Origin: Candidatus Planktophila sp.
GTDB lineage: Bacteria > Actinomycetota > Actinomycetes > Nanopelagicales > Nanopelagicaceae
Assembly (NCBI GenBank): GCA_030832135.1
Contig: JAURJS010000055.1
Span: forward strand, 1-26,831
Length of the DNA stretch: 26,831 bases
Reading direction: 5' to 3'
Shown piece after piece: positions 16,459 through 24,447 of this stretch. The first letter of the stretch is position 1. Each line of letters begins with the position of its first letter. The position numbers and the translations under genes were made by a program. The notes beneath the pieces are model-generated. The model ran no database searches and had not been told where the DNA came from. It saw nothing but the letters and a program-made list of their open reading frames with translations.

Positions 16459-17882
16459 AAGTAAAACCGGTTTTAGCAACACTTGTTGCTGCTTTGATAC
16501 TGTCGACGGCATCTGCTCCACTTGGAATCTGGCTATCTCTACCGCTTGCCTACGCGATCTACCTCAAAATACTCACTGACGGCAATGGCCTTCTCACCAA
16601 CTCATTCCTCTTTGGATTTATATCGAGCACAATTACCCTCTCTTGGAGTAAAACCTTTGTCGGTGTAACTCCATGGATCTTGCTCTGCTTACTTCAAGGT
16701 CTCTATCTGATACCTGTGGGACTACTTGCTCGCTATAAGAAGAGTCCCTTCATTCTGATTCTTGCCATACTTGTTATGGATGAGGCCAAGAGCTATTTCC
16801 CATTTGGTGGTTTTGGTTGGACAAGAATCGCCTTCTCTCAAGTGGAGTCACCTTACGTAAATTGGGTATCGATCTTCGGAGTAATTGGTCTATCACTTCT
16901 GACTTTAATGATTTCACTGGCTCTAGTTAATCCAAATAAGTACCTGATCTCTGCACTTGTTGGAGCGTTGATTGGTTCACCTTTTCTTCTCTCTCAATCT
17001 ACTTCCGGGGAGCGCTTAAATATCAGAGCTGTGCAAGGGGGAGTACCAGAGAGAGGTCTTTCATTTAACGCTCGCGCCGAAGAAGTGCTTAATAATCACA
17101 TCGATGTGACTCTCAATGAGTTTCGTGAATCTGATGACTTAATCATCTGGCCAGAGAATTCAATAGATGTAGATCCGATAAGAGATGATTCAGCTCGAAT
17201 GAAGATTGAAGAGCTCCAAAAGTTCACGAAGGTACCGTTACTTGCAGGTGCGATACTCAATGAAGATGTTCTCTCTAATGCAGCCGTTCTCTTTGATGAA
17301 AGTGGCTCCGCCCAATCTATCTATATTAAGCGTTACCTCACTCCATTCGGCGAATACATTCCATTAAGAGATATTGCTTCTTTGATCTCACCGCATGTAG
17401 AAAGAGTCTCAGATTTCACACCAGGTGAGAGCTTCATCAATCACTCTGTTAATAAGAAGAAGATTTCGACTATTATCTGCTACGAAATTCTGAGCGATCA
17501 GATTATTAGAGAAAGCGCTTTGAACTCTGAATTGATTGCGGTACTTACCAATAGCGCCACCTTTTCTGGCAGCGCTGAAGGAGAGCAACAGCTCAACATC
17601 ACTCGAATCCGCGCTATTGAGAGCGGTAGGAATATAGTTTCAGTTTCAACAACTGGCCCCTCAGCATTTATCGACTTTCGCGGTCAAGTATTGAGCGGGC
17701 TAGACGATGGTGAAGTGGGATCCATCTCAAGGAAGATGGAGCTAAGAACGGAAGTCACAATCGCTTCACAATATGGGGGAGTAATCTCTATTCTTCTAAT
17801 ACTCTTTGCAATTATCTTCATCGGATACGCATTTCTCTCTAAAAGAGAAAGCGCAATAGAAGATATTCAAGAAAGGGTGTAG
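16452..17882 (+). CDS. lnt: Apolipoprotein N-acyltransferase
   Basis: Lnt N-acylates the N-terminal diacylglyceryl-cysteine of lipoproteins in the cytoplasmic membrane. The 476-residue protein has about six N-terminal membrane helices (residues 5-195), then an extracytoplasmic carbon-nitrogen hydrolase domain, then a final membrane helix (about 440-462). The catalytic triad is visible: E235 (IIWPENS), K293 (YIKRYLTPFGEYIP) and C343 (ICYEI). The conserved FGGFGWTRI also fits. It overlaps the exonuclease gene by 7 bases and is followed by ppm1 after 2 bases. In Mycobacterium tuberculosis the two activities are one fused protein, in the same order. Confidence 0.93.
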   Translation: MVKVKPVLATLVAALILSTASAPLGIWLSLPLAYAIYLKILTDGNGLLTNSFLFGFISSTITLSWSKTFVGVTPWILLCLLQGLYLIPVGLLARYKKSPFILILAILVMDEAKSYFPFGGFGWTRIAFSQVESPYVNWVSIFGVIGLSLLTLMISLALVNPNKYLISALVGALIGSPFLLSQSTSGERLNIRAVQGGVPERGLSFNARAEEVLNNHIDVTLNEFRESDDLIIWPENSIDVDPIRDDSARMKIEELQKFTKVPLLAGAILNEDVLSNAAVLFDESGSAQSIYIKRYLTPFGEYIPLRDIASLISPHVERVSDFTPGESFINHSVNKKKISTIICYEILSDQIIRESALNSELIAVLTNSATFSGSAEGEQQLNITRIRAIESGRNIVSVSTTGPSAFIDFRGQVLSGLDDGEVGSISRKMELRTEVTIASQYGGVISILLILFAIIFIGYAFLSKRESAIEDIQERV

Positions 17883-17884
17883 GT

Positions 17885-18631
17885 ATGAAACCAGTTATTC
17901 TGATTCCAACTTACAATGAATCGATAGCAATCGTAGAGTTACTCAATTCGCTAGCCACTTTACATAATCAGCGAGATTTTGATGTATTGGTAATTGACGA
18001 CAATTCACCAGATAAGACTGCAGATATTGTCGACAACTTTGAGTTGCCCTGGATTAAAGTTCTACGACGTCCAGATAAGGCAGGTCTAGGCGCTGCTTAT
18101 CGCGCGGGATTTGCTGAAGTTCTAAAGTCAGATCAATACACCCATGTTGTAACAATGGATGCCGATGGATCTCATAGGGTTGAAGATTTGCCAATGATGC
18201 TTGATGCTGTTCACGCCTCAGATATTTCAATAACTCTCGGAACACGGTGGATTAAGGGTGGATCGGTCGTCAATTGGCCGATTTCTCGCAAATTGCTATC
18301 CAGGGCCGGCACTGCATATGCTCGAATTGCCCTCAGAATTCCCTTACATGACCTCACCGGTGGATTTAGGGTCTATTCCGTAACTCTTTTGCGCAGATTG
18401 AATTTAAGTGAAATGACAGCTACTGGATATTGTTTTCAGATCGAGATGGCGATGGCAAGTAACCTAGCTGGCGCATCTGCAGTTGAAGTTCCAATTACAT
18501 TTGTTGAACGGATCAATGGCGTATCGAAGATGAGTAATTCCATCGTCATCGAGGCGATTTGGCAGACAACGCTCTGGGGGCTAGTTCGTGCGTTGAGACC
18601 TAATGCCGATAAGTTACATTATGTAAAGTAA
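17885..18631 (+). CDS. ppm1: Polyprenol monophosphomannose synthase (dolichol-phosphate mannosyltransferase-like)
   Basis: A 248-residue family 2 glycosyltransferase of the DPM1 type, which moves mannose from GDP-mannose to a polyprenyl phosphate for extracytoplasmic mannosylation of lipoglycans or proteins. Motifs are LIPTYNES at the N-terminus, VIDDNSPDKTADIV, RPDKAGLGAAYRAGF, the metal-binding VTMDADGSH (about 91-99), LGTRWIKGG, and LTGGFRVY. There is no membrane segment, so it is the soluble catalytic part. It presumably works at the membrane next to Lnt, whose gene ends 2 bases upstream. It is the last gene of the plus-strand run and converges on gcvP over 42 bases with no recognisable terminator hairpin. 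Confidence 0.9.
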   Translation: MKPVILIPTYNESIAIVELLNSLATLHNQRDFDVLVIDDNSPDKTADIVDNFELPWIKVLRRPDKAGLGAAYRAGFAEVLKSDQYTHVVTMDADGSHRVEDLPMMLDAVHASDISITLGTRWIKGGSVVNWPISRKLLSRAGTAYARIALRIPLHDLTGGFRVYSVTLLRRLNLSEMTATGYCFQIEMAMASNLAGASAVEVPITFVERINGVSKMSNSIVIEAIWQTTLWGLVRALRPNADKLHYVK

Positions 18632-18673
18632 AGGTAATCTGACCCACCCCCAACGGTGACCTACTCGAAATCT

Positions 18674-21517
18674 TTATCGATAATCGTCGAGCGGCGTACA
18701 TGAGCAGACGAGATTTCTATCGCCATGGGCGCCATCGATACGTGAGACCGGTGGCCAGTACTTCATTCGAGATCCGATGATTTCTCCGCTGATAAAGCCC
18801 TCGAGGGCCTTGGGATAGCCACCCTTCTCTCTTGGGTAAGCCCTATCCCACTCGGTAGAGCTCACTGAGAGGGCTGTATGAGGGGCGTGGCGAAGTGGTG
18901 AGGCCTCCACAGATATCTTCCCATCGATAATCTCCTGAATCTCACTACGAATCGAGACCATTGCAGAGATGAATCGCTCAATTTCGGCGATATCTTCAGA
19001 TTCAGTTGGCTCAATCATCAACGTTCCCGCAACTGGGAAGGACATAGTTGGGGCATGGAAGCCATAATCCATCAGACGCTTGGCGATGTCATCGACTGTG
19101 ACACCTGAATCCTTGGTCAACCCCCGAATATCGAGGATGCACTCATGGGCGACTCGTCCATTTGCCCCGGTGTAGAGAACTGGATAACTATCACCTAAGC
19201 GGGCTGCGATGTAGTTGGCCGAGAGGATCGCTACCTGGGTTGAATGAGTCAATCCTGCTCCCCCTAGCAAGCGAATGTAAGCCCACGAGATCGGCAAGAT
19301 ACTGGCTGAGCCGAATGGCGCACCAGAGATTGGGCCAGGACCTGTTGCCGGTCCTGCGCTTGCATCAAGTGGATGGTTCGGAAGAAAAGGCGCAAGGTGC
19401 TCACGAGCAATGACAGGGCCTACACCTGGTCCCCCGCCACCATGTGGAATCGCAAATGTCTTATGGAGATTCAGGTGAGAAACATCTGCACCAAACTTTC
19501 CAGGCTGTGCAACGCCGACGAGTGCGTTGAGGTTTGCACCATCAACATAGACCTGTCCCCCGGCATCGTGGACCAGCGCACAGATCTCAGAGACGGCAGT
19601 CTCAAAAACTCCATGAGTAGATGGATAAGTGATCATGAGCGCTGCAAGGAAACCAGAGTGCTCAGCAATCTTTGCCTTGATATCGTCGACCGAAACATTT
19701 CCATGTTCATCACAATCGATGACGACTACCTTCATGCCAGCCATCACTGCAGAAGCTGCGTTGGTGCCGTGGGCGCTCGATGGGATCAGACAGATATTGC
19801 GAGCCTGGTCACCGCGAGAATCGTGGTAATTTCTAATTGCTAGTAGCCCTGCAAATTCACCTTGGCTTCCAGCATTTGGCTGCAGTGATACTGCATCGTA
19901 TCCAGTAATCGCAACGAGCCAATCAGAGAGCTGTTGGATTAACTTTCGTGAGCCTTGGCTCTGTTCTGATGGAGCAAATGGATGCAGTGATGAGAACTCT
20001 GGCCATGTGACCGCTTCCATCTCAGTAACTGAGTTGAGCTTCATTGTGCAGGAGCCGAGCGGAATCATCGTGCGGTCTAGTGCAAGGTCGCGATCGGCAA
20101 GGTTGCGCAGGTAACGCATCATTCCAGTTTCGCTATGGTTTGTATTGAAAACCGGATGTGTCAGATATGAACTTGAACGAAGTGCAGATGATGGAAGCGC
20201 CTTCTCCCCTGATTCCTTCAAACCCAAGATTGAGAGAACATCGGCAAATGTCGATTCAGTAGTCTCCTCATCGAAAGATACTCTGATTGTCTTATCGTTA
20301 ACATGGGCGAAGTTAATTCCCTTTGCTGCTGCCTTTTGATGAATCTCAGCTGCGTTAGCTACATCCACTGTTACAGTATCGAAGATAACGTCATTTCTAG
20401 ATCCTGAGGCAACTTGTAAACGAGATGCAAAGTTGTTAACTCGCTCTGCAATCGCACGAAGACCTGCCGGACCGTGCCACATCGCATAGAAGGCGCTCAT
20501 ATTTGCAAGCAAAACTTGCGCAGTACAGATATTTGAAGTCGCCTTGTCACGACGAATATGTTGCTCACGTGTTTGAAGAGCTAAGCGAAATGCTGGCTTT
20601 CCTGTTGCATCGATACTCTGACCGACTAAACGTCCTGGCATAGATCTCTCAAGACCATTTCGAACTGCCAAGAAGCCAGCATGAGGGCCACCAAATCCCA
20701 TTGGCACGCCAAATCGTTGCGCGGTTCCCACGGCGATATCAGCGCCCCACTCCCCTGGCGCCTTCAACAAAGTTAACGCTAGGAGATCAGTTGCGGCAAT
20801 TACAAGTGCATCACGTGAATGCGCAAATTCGGTGACCTTAGAGAAATCGATTACTTCACCTGTGGTGTCTGGATACTGCAGTAGCAGACCAAAGAACTCA
20901 CCCTCGTAACCATCTCGAGCGACATGGCCAGCATCAACTACAACTACCGTGATTCCAAGAGGCTTGGCACGCGTTGCGACAACCGCTTTTGTTTGAGGAT
21001 GCACATGCTCTTCAATGAGAAAGACTGCGCCATCACTGAGCTTGGATGCTCTACGAGCGAGGGTCATTGCTTCAGCCGCCGCTGTAGATTCATCTAGCAT
21101 CGATGCATTAGATATATCGAGCCCGGTGAGCTCGCAGATCATCGTTTGGAATGCAAAGAGAGCCTCTAAGCGACCCTGTGAAATCTCAGGTTGATATGGC
21201 GTATAGGCGGTATACCAAGAAGGATTCTCTAAAACATTTCTCTTAATGACAGGTGGGACAATCGTTCCGTAATATCCAGTTCCGATTAGGGAACGGAAAA
21301 CTTTATTCTCTGATGCAATCGAGCGAAGTTCTGAGATAACTTCTACCTCACTCTTGCCGACATCAAGTGCGCCTTCAATCACGCCTTTGACTGCAATATT
21401 GGATGGAACAACATCGGCGATGAATGAATCTAAATCTTTATATCCAAGAGCTGCGAGCATCGTCAGCTCATCACGATGTGTGGGACCTATATGGCGATCT
21501 TCAAATGAACGACTCAC
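18674..21517 (-). CDS. gcvP: Aminomethyl-transferring glycine dehydrogenase (glycine cleavage P protein)
   Basis: The PLP-dependent P protein decarboxylates glycine and passes the aminomethyl group to lipoylated GcvH. The 947-residue protein is the single-chain (fused alpha-beta) form. The N-terminal half has [22 protein letters not shown] and [12 protein letters not shown]. The C-terminal half has [10 protein letters not shown] and the PLP lysine K686 in [16 protein letters not shown]. The C-terminus GDRNLVCSC is typical. GTG at 21517 is used, with AGGGGAG 4 bases upstream. It lies 44 bases downstream of a merR gene in the same direction and near gcvH; gcvT and lpd are not in the window. A hairpin overlaps its ribosome-binding site. 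Confidence 0.96.
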   Translation of the reverse strand: MSRSFEDRHIGPTHRDELTMLAALGYKDLDSFIADVVPSNIAVKGVIEGALDVGKSEVEVISELRSIASENKVFRSLIGTGYYGTIVPPVIKRNVLENPSWYTAYTPYQPEISQGRLEALFAFQTMICELTGLDISNASMLDESTAAAEAMTLARRASKLSDGAVFLIEEHVHPQTKAVVATRAKPLGITVVVVDAGHVARDGYEGEFFGLLLQYPDTTGEVIDFSKVTEFAHSRDALVIAATDLLALTLLKAPGEWGADIAVGTAQRFGVPMGFGGPHAGFLAVRNGLERSMPGRLVGQSIDATGKPAFRLALQTREQHIRRDKATSNICTAQVLLANMSAFYAMWHGPAGLRAIAERVNNFASRLQVASGSRNDVIFDTVTVDVANAAEIHQKAAAKGINFAHVNDKTIRVSFDEETTESTFADVLSILGLKESGEKALPSSALRSSSYLTHPVFNTNHSETGMMRYLRNLADRDLALDRTMIPLGSCTMKLNSVTEMEAVTWPEFSSLHPFAPSEQSQGSRKLIQQLSDWLVAITGYDAVSLQPNAGSQGEFAGLLAIRNYHDSRGDQARNICLIPSSAHGTNAASAVMAGMKVVVIDCDEHGNVSVDDIKAKIAEHSGFLAALMITYPSTHGVFETAVSEICALVHDAGGQVYVDGANLNALVGVAQPGKFGADVSHLNLHKTFAIPHGGGGPGVGPVIAREHLAPFLPNHPLDASAGPATGPGPISGAPFGSASILPISWAYIRLLGGAGLTHSTQVAILSANYIAARLGDSYPVLYTGANGRVAHECILDIRGLTKDSGVTVDDIAKRLMDYGFHAPTMSFPVAGTLMIEPTESEDIAEIERFISAMVSIRSEIQEIIDGKISVEASPLRHAPHTALSVSSTEWDRAYPREKGGYPKALEGFISGEIIGSRMKYWPPVSRIDGAHGDRNLVCSCTPLDDYR

Positions 21518-21524
21518 AGTGCTC

Positions 21525-21545
21525 CCCTGTCATTGGATAACAGGG
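21525..21545 (-). promoter_or_regulatory. Hairpin overlapping the gcvP ribosome-binding site
   Basis: CCCTGT and ACAGGG form a perfect 6-bp stem around a 9-base loop. Read on the minus strand, the 3' arm supplies the AGGG of the gcvP Shine-Dalgarno (AGGGGAG), 4 bases before GTG. Folding could therefore hide the ribosome-binding site. The gap is far too small for a glycine riboswitch. Function inferred. Confidence 0.45.
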
Positions 21546-21561
21546 TGCAATATATGGTGAG

Positions 21562-22137
21562 TTAGGCGCCTTTCGCCTTACGACGGAGCGAGAGTTCATC
21601 GTTACCTTCGCCACCTACAACTTCACCATTGAACTCTCCAGCCAAGGTTGAGAGTGAACCCTCAACTTCATGCCAGACCTTGCCAACAGCAATTCCAAAT
21701 ACGCCCTGTCCGCCCATAAGAAGATCGACAATCTCATCGGGTGATGAACACTCATAGATTGAAGAGCCATCACTCATGAGGGTAATGCGTTCGAGCTCAA
21801 CGACTCCGCGACCACGTAGGTGATCTACCGCTGTGCGAATATTTTGAAGTGAGACGCCTGCATCGAGAAGGCGCTTGACAATTTTGAGAACGAGGATGTC
21901 GCGAAAGCCATAGAGGCGCGCAGTTCCGGATCCATGGGCAGTTCGAATCGATGGCTCCACCAAACCTGTGCGGGCCCAGTAATCAAGTTGTCGGTAGGTA
22001 ATTCCAGCGGCGGCACATGCTGTTGCTCCGCGGTATCCGATCTGAAGTTCTTGTTCTGTCACGAGAGGGGGCTCGCTTTCGATTGAAATGACCCATGGGG
22101 ATGTGGGTACGGTAAAGGGTAGGTTGAACCGTTGCAT
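21562..22137 (-). CDS. MerR family transcriptional regulator (Rv1830-like)
   Basis: A MerR-type regulator with winged helix GYRGATACAAAGITYRQLDYWARTGLVEPSIR. It closely resembles the actinobacterial Rv1830-type proteins found between the DUF151 nuclease and gcvP, with conserved SGTARLYGFRDILVLKIVKRLLDAGVSLQNIRTAVDHL, then LMSDGSSIYECSSPDEIVDLL and GGQGVFGIAV. In mycobacteria this family is linked to control of growth and division genes. The start is uncertain. ATG at 22137 gives 191 residues; GTG at 22062 gives 166 and begins just before the conserved core; neither has a good Shine-Dalgarno. A cluster of inverted repeats directly upstream may be its operator. Confidence 0.87.
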   Translation of the reverse strand: MQRFNLPFTVPTSPWVISIESEPPLVTEQELQIGYRGATACAAAGITYRQLDYWARTGLVEPSIRTAHGSGTARLYGFRDILVLKIVKRLLDAGVSLQNIRTAVDHLRGRGVVELERITLMSDGSSIYECSSPDEIVDLLMGGQGVFGIAVGKVWHEVEGSLSTLAGEFNGEVVGGEGNDELSLRRKAKGA

Positions 22138-22144
22138 TCTCGTG

Positions 22145-22189
22145 GGAGCGACACGCTCCAAACCTCTACTTGAGGTTAAGAGTTTAACC
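22145..22189 (-). promoter_or_regulatory. Cluster of three inverted repeats upstream of the Rv1830-like merR gene (candidate operator)
   Basis: Three perfect 6-bp inverted repeats lie nearly end to end. GGAGCG/CGCTCC has a 3-base loop (22145-22159), AACCTC/GAGGTT a 5-base spacer (22161-22177), and GGTTAA/TTAACC a 4-base spacer (22174-22189). A -10-like TAACCT (minus strand, 22178-22173) lies inside the overlap of the last two. No T-run follows, which argues against a terminator. Autoregulation by the MerR protein is the simplest inference. Confidence 0.45.
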
Positions 22190-22204
22190 CTTCCCCCTCA
22201 GCTT

Positions 22205-22693
22205 TTAGGCGAAATCCTCAGGGTTGATCTGGTCGAGGAACTCCCTAAAGGCCTCAACCTCTTCATCGCTTTGAACCTCTTCCCCTATCGGAATCTGGAT
22301 GCCCGCCTTCTCCAGAAGCGCCTGGCTGACAAAGATATTGCTCTTGGTGCGCAAGGCGATTGCGATCGCATCTGAGGGTCTAACAGAGAGAGGTGCTAGC
22401 TCCCCGCCTATCCCCCGCAGGCGAAGCTCGGCATAGAAGATGCCGTCGACCATATCGGTGATGTGCACTGCAGAAAGTGTTGTATCTGTGGTTGCAAGGA
22501 GGTCAACGATCAAATCATGTGTGAGCGGACGTTGTGGACGAAGCTCCTGCTGGGCAAATGCGATCGCAGTTGCCTCTACTGAGCCAACCCAGATCGGGAG
22601 GAAGGTTCTCCCCTCCATCTCCTTGAGGAGGACTATCGGCTGATTCGATGGCATCTCGATTCGAACACCGACAACCTCAACCAGTGTGAACAT
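22205..22693 (-). CDS. Bifunctional nuclease family protein (DUF151)
   Basis: A 162-residue DUF151/bifunctional-nuclease family protein; plant and some bacterial members cut RNA and DNA. Family landmarks are the N-terminal FTLVEVVGVRIEMPSNQPIVLLKE, then LPIWVGSVEATAIAFA, then RPLTHDLIVDLL, then the highly conserved LSVRPSDAIAIALRTKSNIFVS, and an acidic tail. The ATG overlaps the upstream ftsR-like stop in TAATG, so the two are translationally coupled. This gene pair, together with FHA and MerR genes, is conserved in actinobacteria (Rv1829-like). Physiological substrate unknown. Confidence 0.9.
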   Translation of the reverse strand: MFTLVEVVGVRIEMPSNQPIVLLKEMEGRTFLPIWVGSVEATAIAFAQQELRPQRPLTHDLIVDLLATTDTTLSAVHITDMVDGIFYAELRLRGIGGELAPLSVRPSDAIAIALRTKSNIFVSQALLEKAGIQIPIGEEVQSDEEVEAFREFLDQINPEDFA

Positions 22694-23412
22694 TAGCGAG
22701 GGCGGTTGAGACCGCTGCGAACGAGTGAGGCGTGGAGTCGAACAGAGAGCGCTGCAATCTCTCGCTGAACTTCCTCAGCACGCGCCTTCGCCTCTGTTGA
22801 TTTCTGACGAGTAAAGGGCGTGATCACTTGTTCAATTAAACCAATTTCGCGATCTGCTGCAGTCTTAAATGAACGCAAGTGGCGCGCTTCGATTCCGAAT
22901 GAAGCCATCTCTGCAACAGCCTTCGCAACAGAGAGCGCATCAGCATCGTAGTGACGACCGCGGAGAGTAATGAGCCCAAATGACTCAAGCTCTACTAGCT
23001 GTGAATCTGTAATCCCTGAGGCGTTGATGAGCTCTTCTCGTGAAAGGCGCATCTCTGACTGCTCACCAAAGGTTGAGGGAGCAATCTCGCCATCGATTGT
23101 TGCAAGACCTAAAGTCGGACGTGGAACAGCAGTTCCCTGGGGGGTTGGAACAAGGCCACGGTCGAGAGCATCTAAATTATCTTTAATAACCTTCAGCGGA
23201 AGATACTGATCACGCTGAGCGAGAAGTACATAGCGGAGGCGATCGAGATCATTACTGGTGAATTTACGGTAACCAGATGGTGTGCGCTGCGGCTCGATCA
23301 GACCTTCTGATTCAAGGAAGCGAATCTTTGAAATAGTGATATCAGGGAAATCGCCACGGAGCTTGGTCAGAACTTCTCCGATACTTAAATATGCACGTGC
23401 TGGAACGCTCAC
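22693..23412 (-). CDS. ftsR: MerR family regulator, FtsR-like (Rv1828-like)
   Basis: A 239-residue MerR-family protein with N-terminal YLSIGEVLTKLRGDFPDITISKIRFLESEGLIEPQRTPSGYRKF, the DNA-binding winged helix, then YVLLAQRDQYLPLKVIKDNLDALDRG. The second half carries another helix-turn-helix-like segment (MRLSREELINASGITDSQLVELESFGLI) and a basic C-terminal helical tail. The corynebacterial homologue FtsR activates ftsZ, so a cell-division role is likely by homology. GTG at 23412 directly abuts the garA stop (TAAGTG) and uses the GGGGGGAAG at the end of garA as ribosome-binding site, so it is co-expressed with garA. Confidence 0.87.
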   Translation of the reverse strand: MSVPARAYLSIGEVLTKLRGDFPDITISKIRFLESEGLIEPQRTPSGYRKFTSNDLDRLRYVLLAQRDQYLPLKVIKDNLDALDRGLVPTPQGTAVPRPTLGLATIDGEIAPSTFGEQSEMRLSREELINASGITDSQLVELESFGLITLRGRHYDADALSVAKAVAEMASFGIEARHLRSFKTAADREIGLIEQVITPFTRQKSTEAKARAEEVQREIAALSVRLHASLVRSGLNRPR

Positions 23413-23913
23413 TTACTTCCCCCCTGATTGATTGTTACTAGAACTTGTGTTGCCTTCAATAATTTTGCTGCCGATAAAGAGCATGTGGAACTTGCCGATT
23501 TGAATCTCATCGCCTGTCTGTAAGCGGTGTGTTGATGCTTGTTGGTTATTGATATAGGAACCGTTGAGGCTTCCTGAATCTGTGAAGATGAACTCTGGCC
23601 CATCCTTCTTAATTGAAGCGTGCGAACGAGATACAGTCACATCGTCGAGGAAGATCTCATTTGATGGCGCTCGACCTATCGTTGAGCCTGCTTCAGTAAT
23701 TAGAAATCTTGCTCCGCGTGATGGCCCACGATGGATAAAGACCATTGCGCGATCTCCATCTCCATCCATGACCTCTTGAAGAACTTGCTGCTCCTCCGAT
23801 GAAGATTCAGCAATCAGCTTTTCGATCAGCGCTACTGGGGAAGAATCTGTAACAGATCGAACTCCGAGGTGGAGGGTTGTAGTCACTTCATGTGATGGAA
23901 CTGGCTCAGCCAT
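23413..23913 (-). CDS. garA: FHA domain protein GarA/OdhI-like
   Basis: A 166-residue forkhead-associated domain protein. In mycobacteria and corynebacteria GarA/OdhI inhibits 2-oxoglutarate dehydrogenase unless phosphorylated by Ser/Thr kinases such as PknG/PknB. The FHA core (about 55-140) is intact: STIGRAPSNEIFLDDVTVSRSHASI with the phosphothreonine-binding Arg and Ser-x-x-His, and GSLNGSYINN. The N-terminal tail has EVTTTLHLG (Thr11-13) where homologues carry ETTSVF, so the phosphosite is altered but a double threonine remains. ATG at 23913 has AGAGGGGG 6 bases upstream, and a good -35/-10 pair precedes it. It leads the garA-ftsR-DUF151 run. Confidence 0.87.
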   Translation of the reverse strand: MAEPVPSHEVTTTLHLGVRSVTDSSPVALIEKLIAESSSEEQQVLQEVMDGDGDRAMVFIHRGPSRGARFLITEAGSTIGRAPSNEIFLDDVTVSRSHASIKKDGPEFIFTDSGSLNGSYINNQQASTHRLQTGDEIQIGKFHMLFIGSKIIEGNTSSSNNQSGGK

Positions 23914-23922
23914 GAAAACCCC

Positions 23923-23939
23923 CTCTACTTCAACTAGAG
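23923..23939 (-). promoter_or_regulatory. Small hairpin in the garA leader next to the Shine-Dalgarno
   Basis: CTCTA and TAGAG form a 5-bp stem with a 7-base loop. On the minus strand the 3' arm runs into the AGAGGGGG ribosome-binding site of garA. It is short, so any effect on translation is speculative. Confidence 0.3.
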
Positions 23940-23943
23940 CCTG

Positions 23944-23972
23944 ACAGTAGAGAGTTGGCGAGAAATTATCAA
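23944..23972 (-). promoter_or_regulatory. Vegetative-type promoter for garA-ftsR-DUF151
   Basis: On the minus strand TTGATA (23972-23967) and TACTGT (23949-23944) are separated by exactly 17 bases, matching a primary-sigma -35/-10 promoter with a TANNNT -10. The predicted start near 23937 gives a leader of about 24 bases with a good ribosome-binding site. It is the best-formed promoter in the window and separates garA from gcvH. Confidence 0.6.
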
Positions 23973-24013
23973 GCCGGAGAAATCTCGAATCTTAGGATGA
24001 TAGACCGAAAGTC

Positions 24014-24394
24014 TTAACCGGTGATCTCACCATATTGCGCTGCGGACAGAAGTGTTGCTGGCTCGCCACTTACGGATATCTCTGCCAACCACCCTGCTCC
24101 ATAGGGATCAGAGTTGACAAGCTCCGGCGCGGCGTTAAGTGCATCGTTGACTGCAACAACGGTACCGGTGACGGGTGCGAAGATTTCTGAAACGGATTTA
24201 GTGGACTCGACTTCGCCACAGACCTTATCGGCAACGACAGGGTCGCCCACCTTTGGCATCTGCACATAAACGATGTCACCGAGAGCTCCTTGGGCAAAGT
24301 CGGTAATTCCCATACGAATTGTTCCCGCAGTTGCTGTTGGAGCAACCCACTCGTGCTCTTTTGTATATTCAAGCTCTGCAGGAATCTGTGACAT
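24014..24394 (-). CDS. gcvH: Glycine cleavage system H protein
   Basis: GcvH is the lipoyl carrier that shuttles the aminomethyl group between the P, T and L proteins. The 126-residue product is the standard length. It has YTKEHEW near the N-terminus, GITDFAQGALGDIVYVQMP, the lipoylation site K66 in GEVESTKSVSEI, then PVTGTVVAVNDAL and the C-terminal DPYGAGWLAEI. ATG at 24394 has AGAGGG 4 bases upstream. It lies 53 bases downstream of pgsA, with a strong hairpin in between and a TATAAG -10-like hexamer shortly before the ribosome-binding site, so it may have its own promoter. gcvP is five genes downstream on the same strand. Confidence 0.95.
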   Translation of the reverse strand: MSQIPAELEYTKEHEWVAPTATAGTIRMGITDFAQGALGDIVYVQMPKVGDPVVADKVCGEVESTKSVSEIFAPVTGTVVAVNDALNAAPELVNSDPYGAGWLAEISVSGEPATLLSAAQYGEITG

Positions 24395-24420
24395 GGAACC
24401 CTCTTCTTATATCTCTATCG

Positions 24421-24445
24421 ATCTGCTAACTCCGTGTTAGCAGAT
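24421..24445 (-). terminator. Perfect 10-bp hairpin between pgsA and gcvH (terminator or mRNA-processing site)
   Basis: ATCTGCTAAC (24421-24430) and GTTAGCAGAT (24436-24445) form a perfect 10-bp stem with a 5-base loop, starting 2 bases after the pgsA stop. This is the strongest inverted repeat in the window. There is no T-run on either side, so it is not a classical Rho-independent terminator. Actinobacteria often use T-less hairpins; processing or stabilisation of the pgsA message are alternatives. Confidence 0.55.
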
Positions 24446-24447
24446 GG

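Noticed and set aside
18632..18673. Terminator between the convergent ppm1 and gcvP genes
   Set aside because: No inverted repeat with a useful stem was found in these 42 bases, nor a T-run beyond three.
19162..19843. Long plus-strand ORFs inside gcvP
   Set aside because: They are antisense shadows of a strongly conserved gene and have no recognisable protein features.
21518..21561. Glycine riboswitch before gcvP
   Set aside because: Only 44 bases separate the merR stop from gcvP, too short for a glycine aptamer, and no riboswitch core was seen; only a small hairpin is present.
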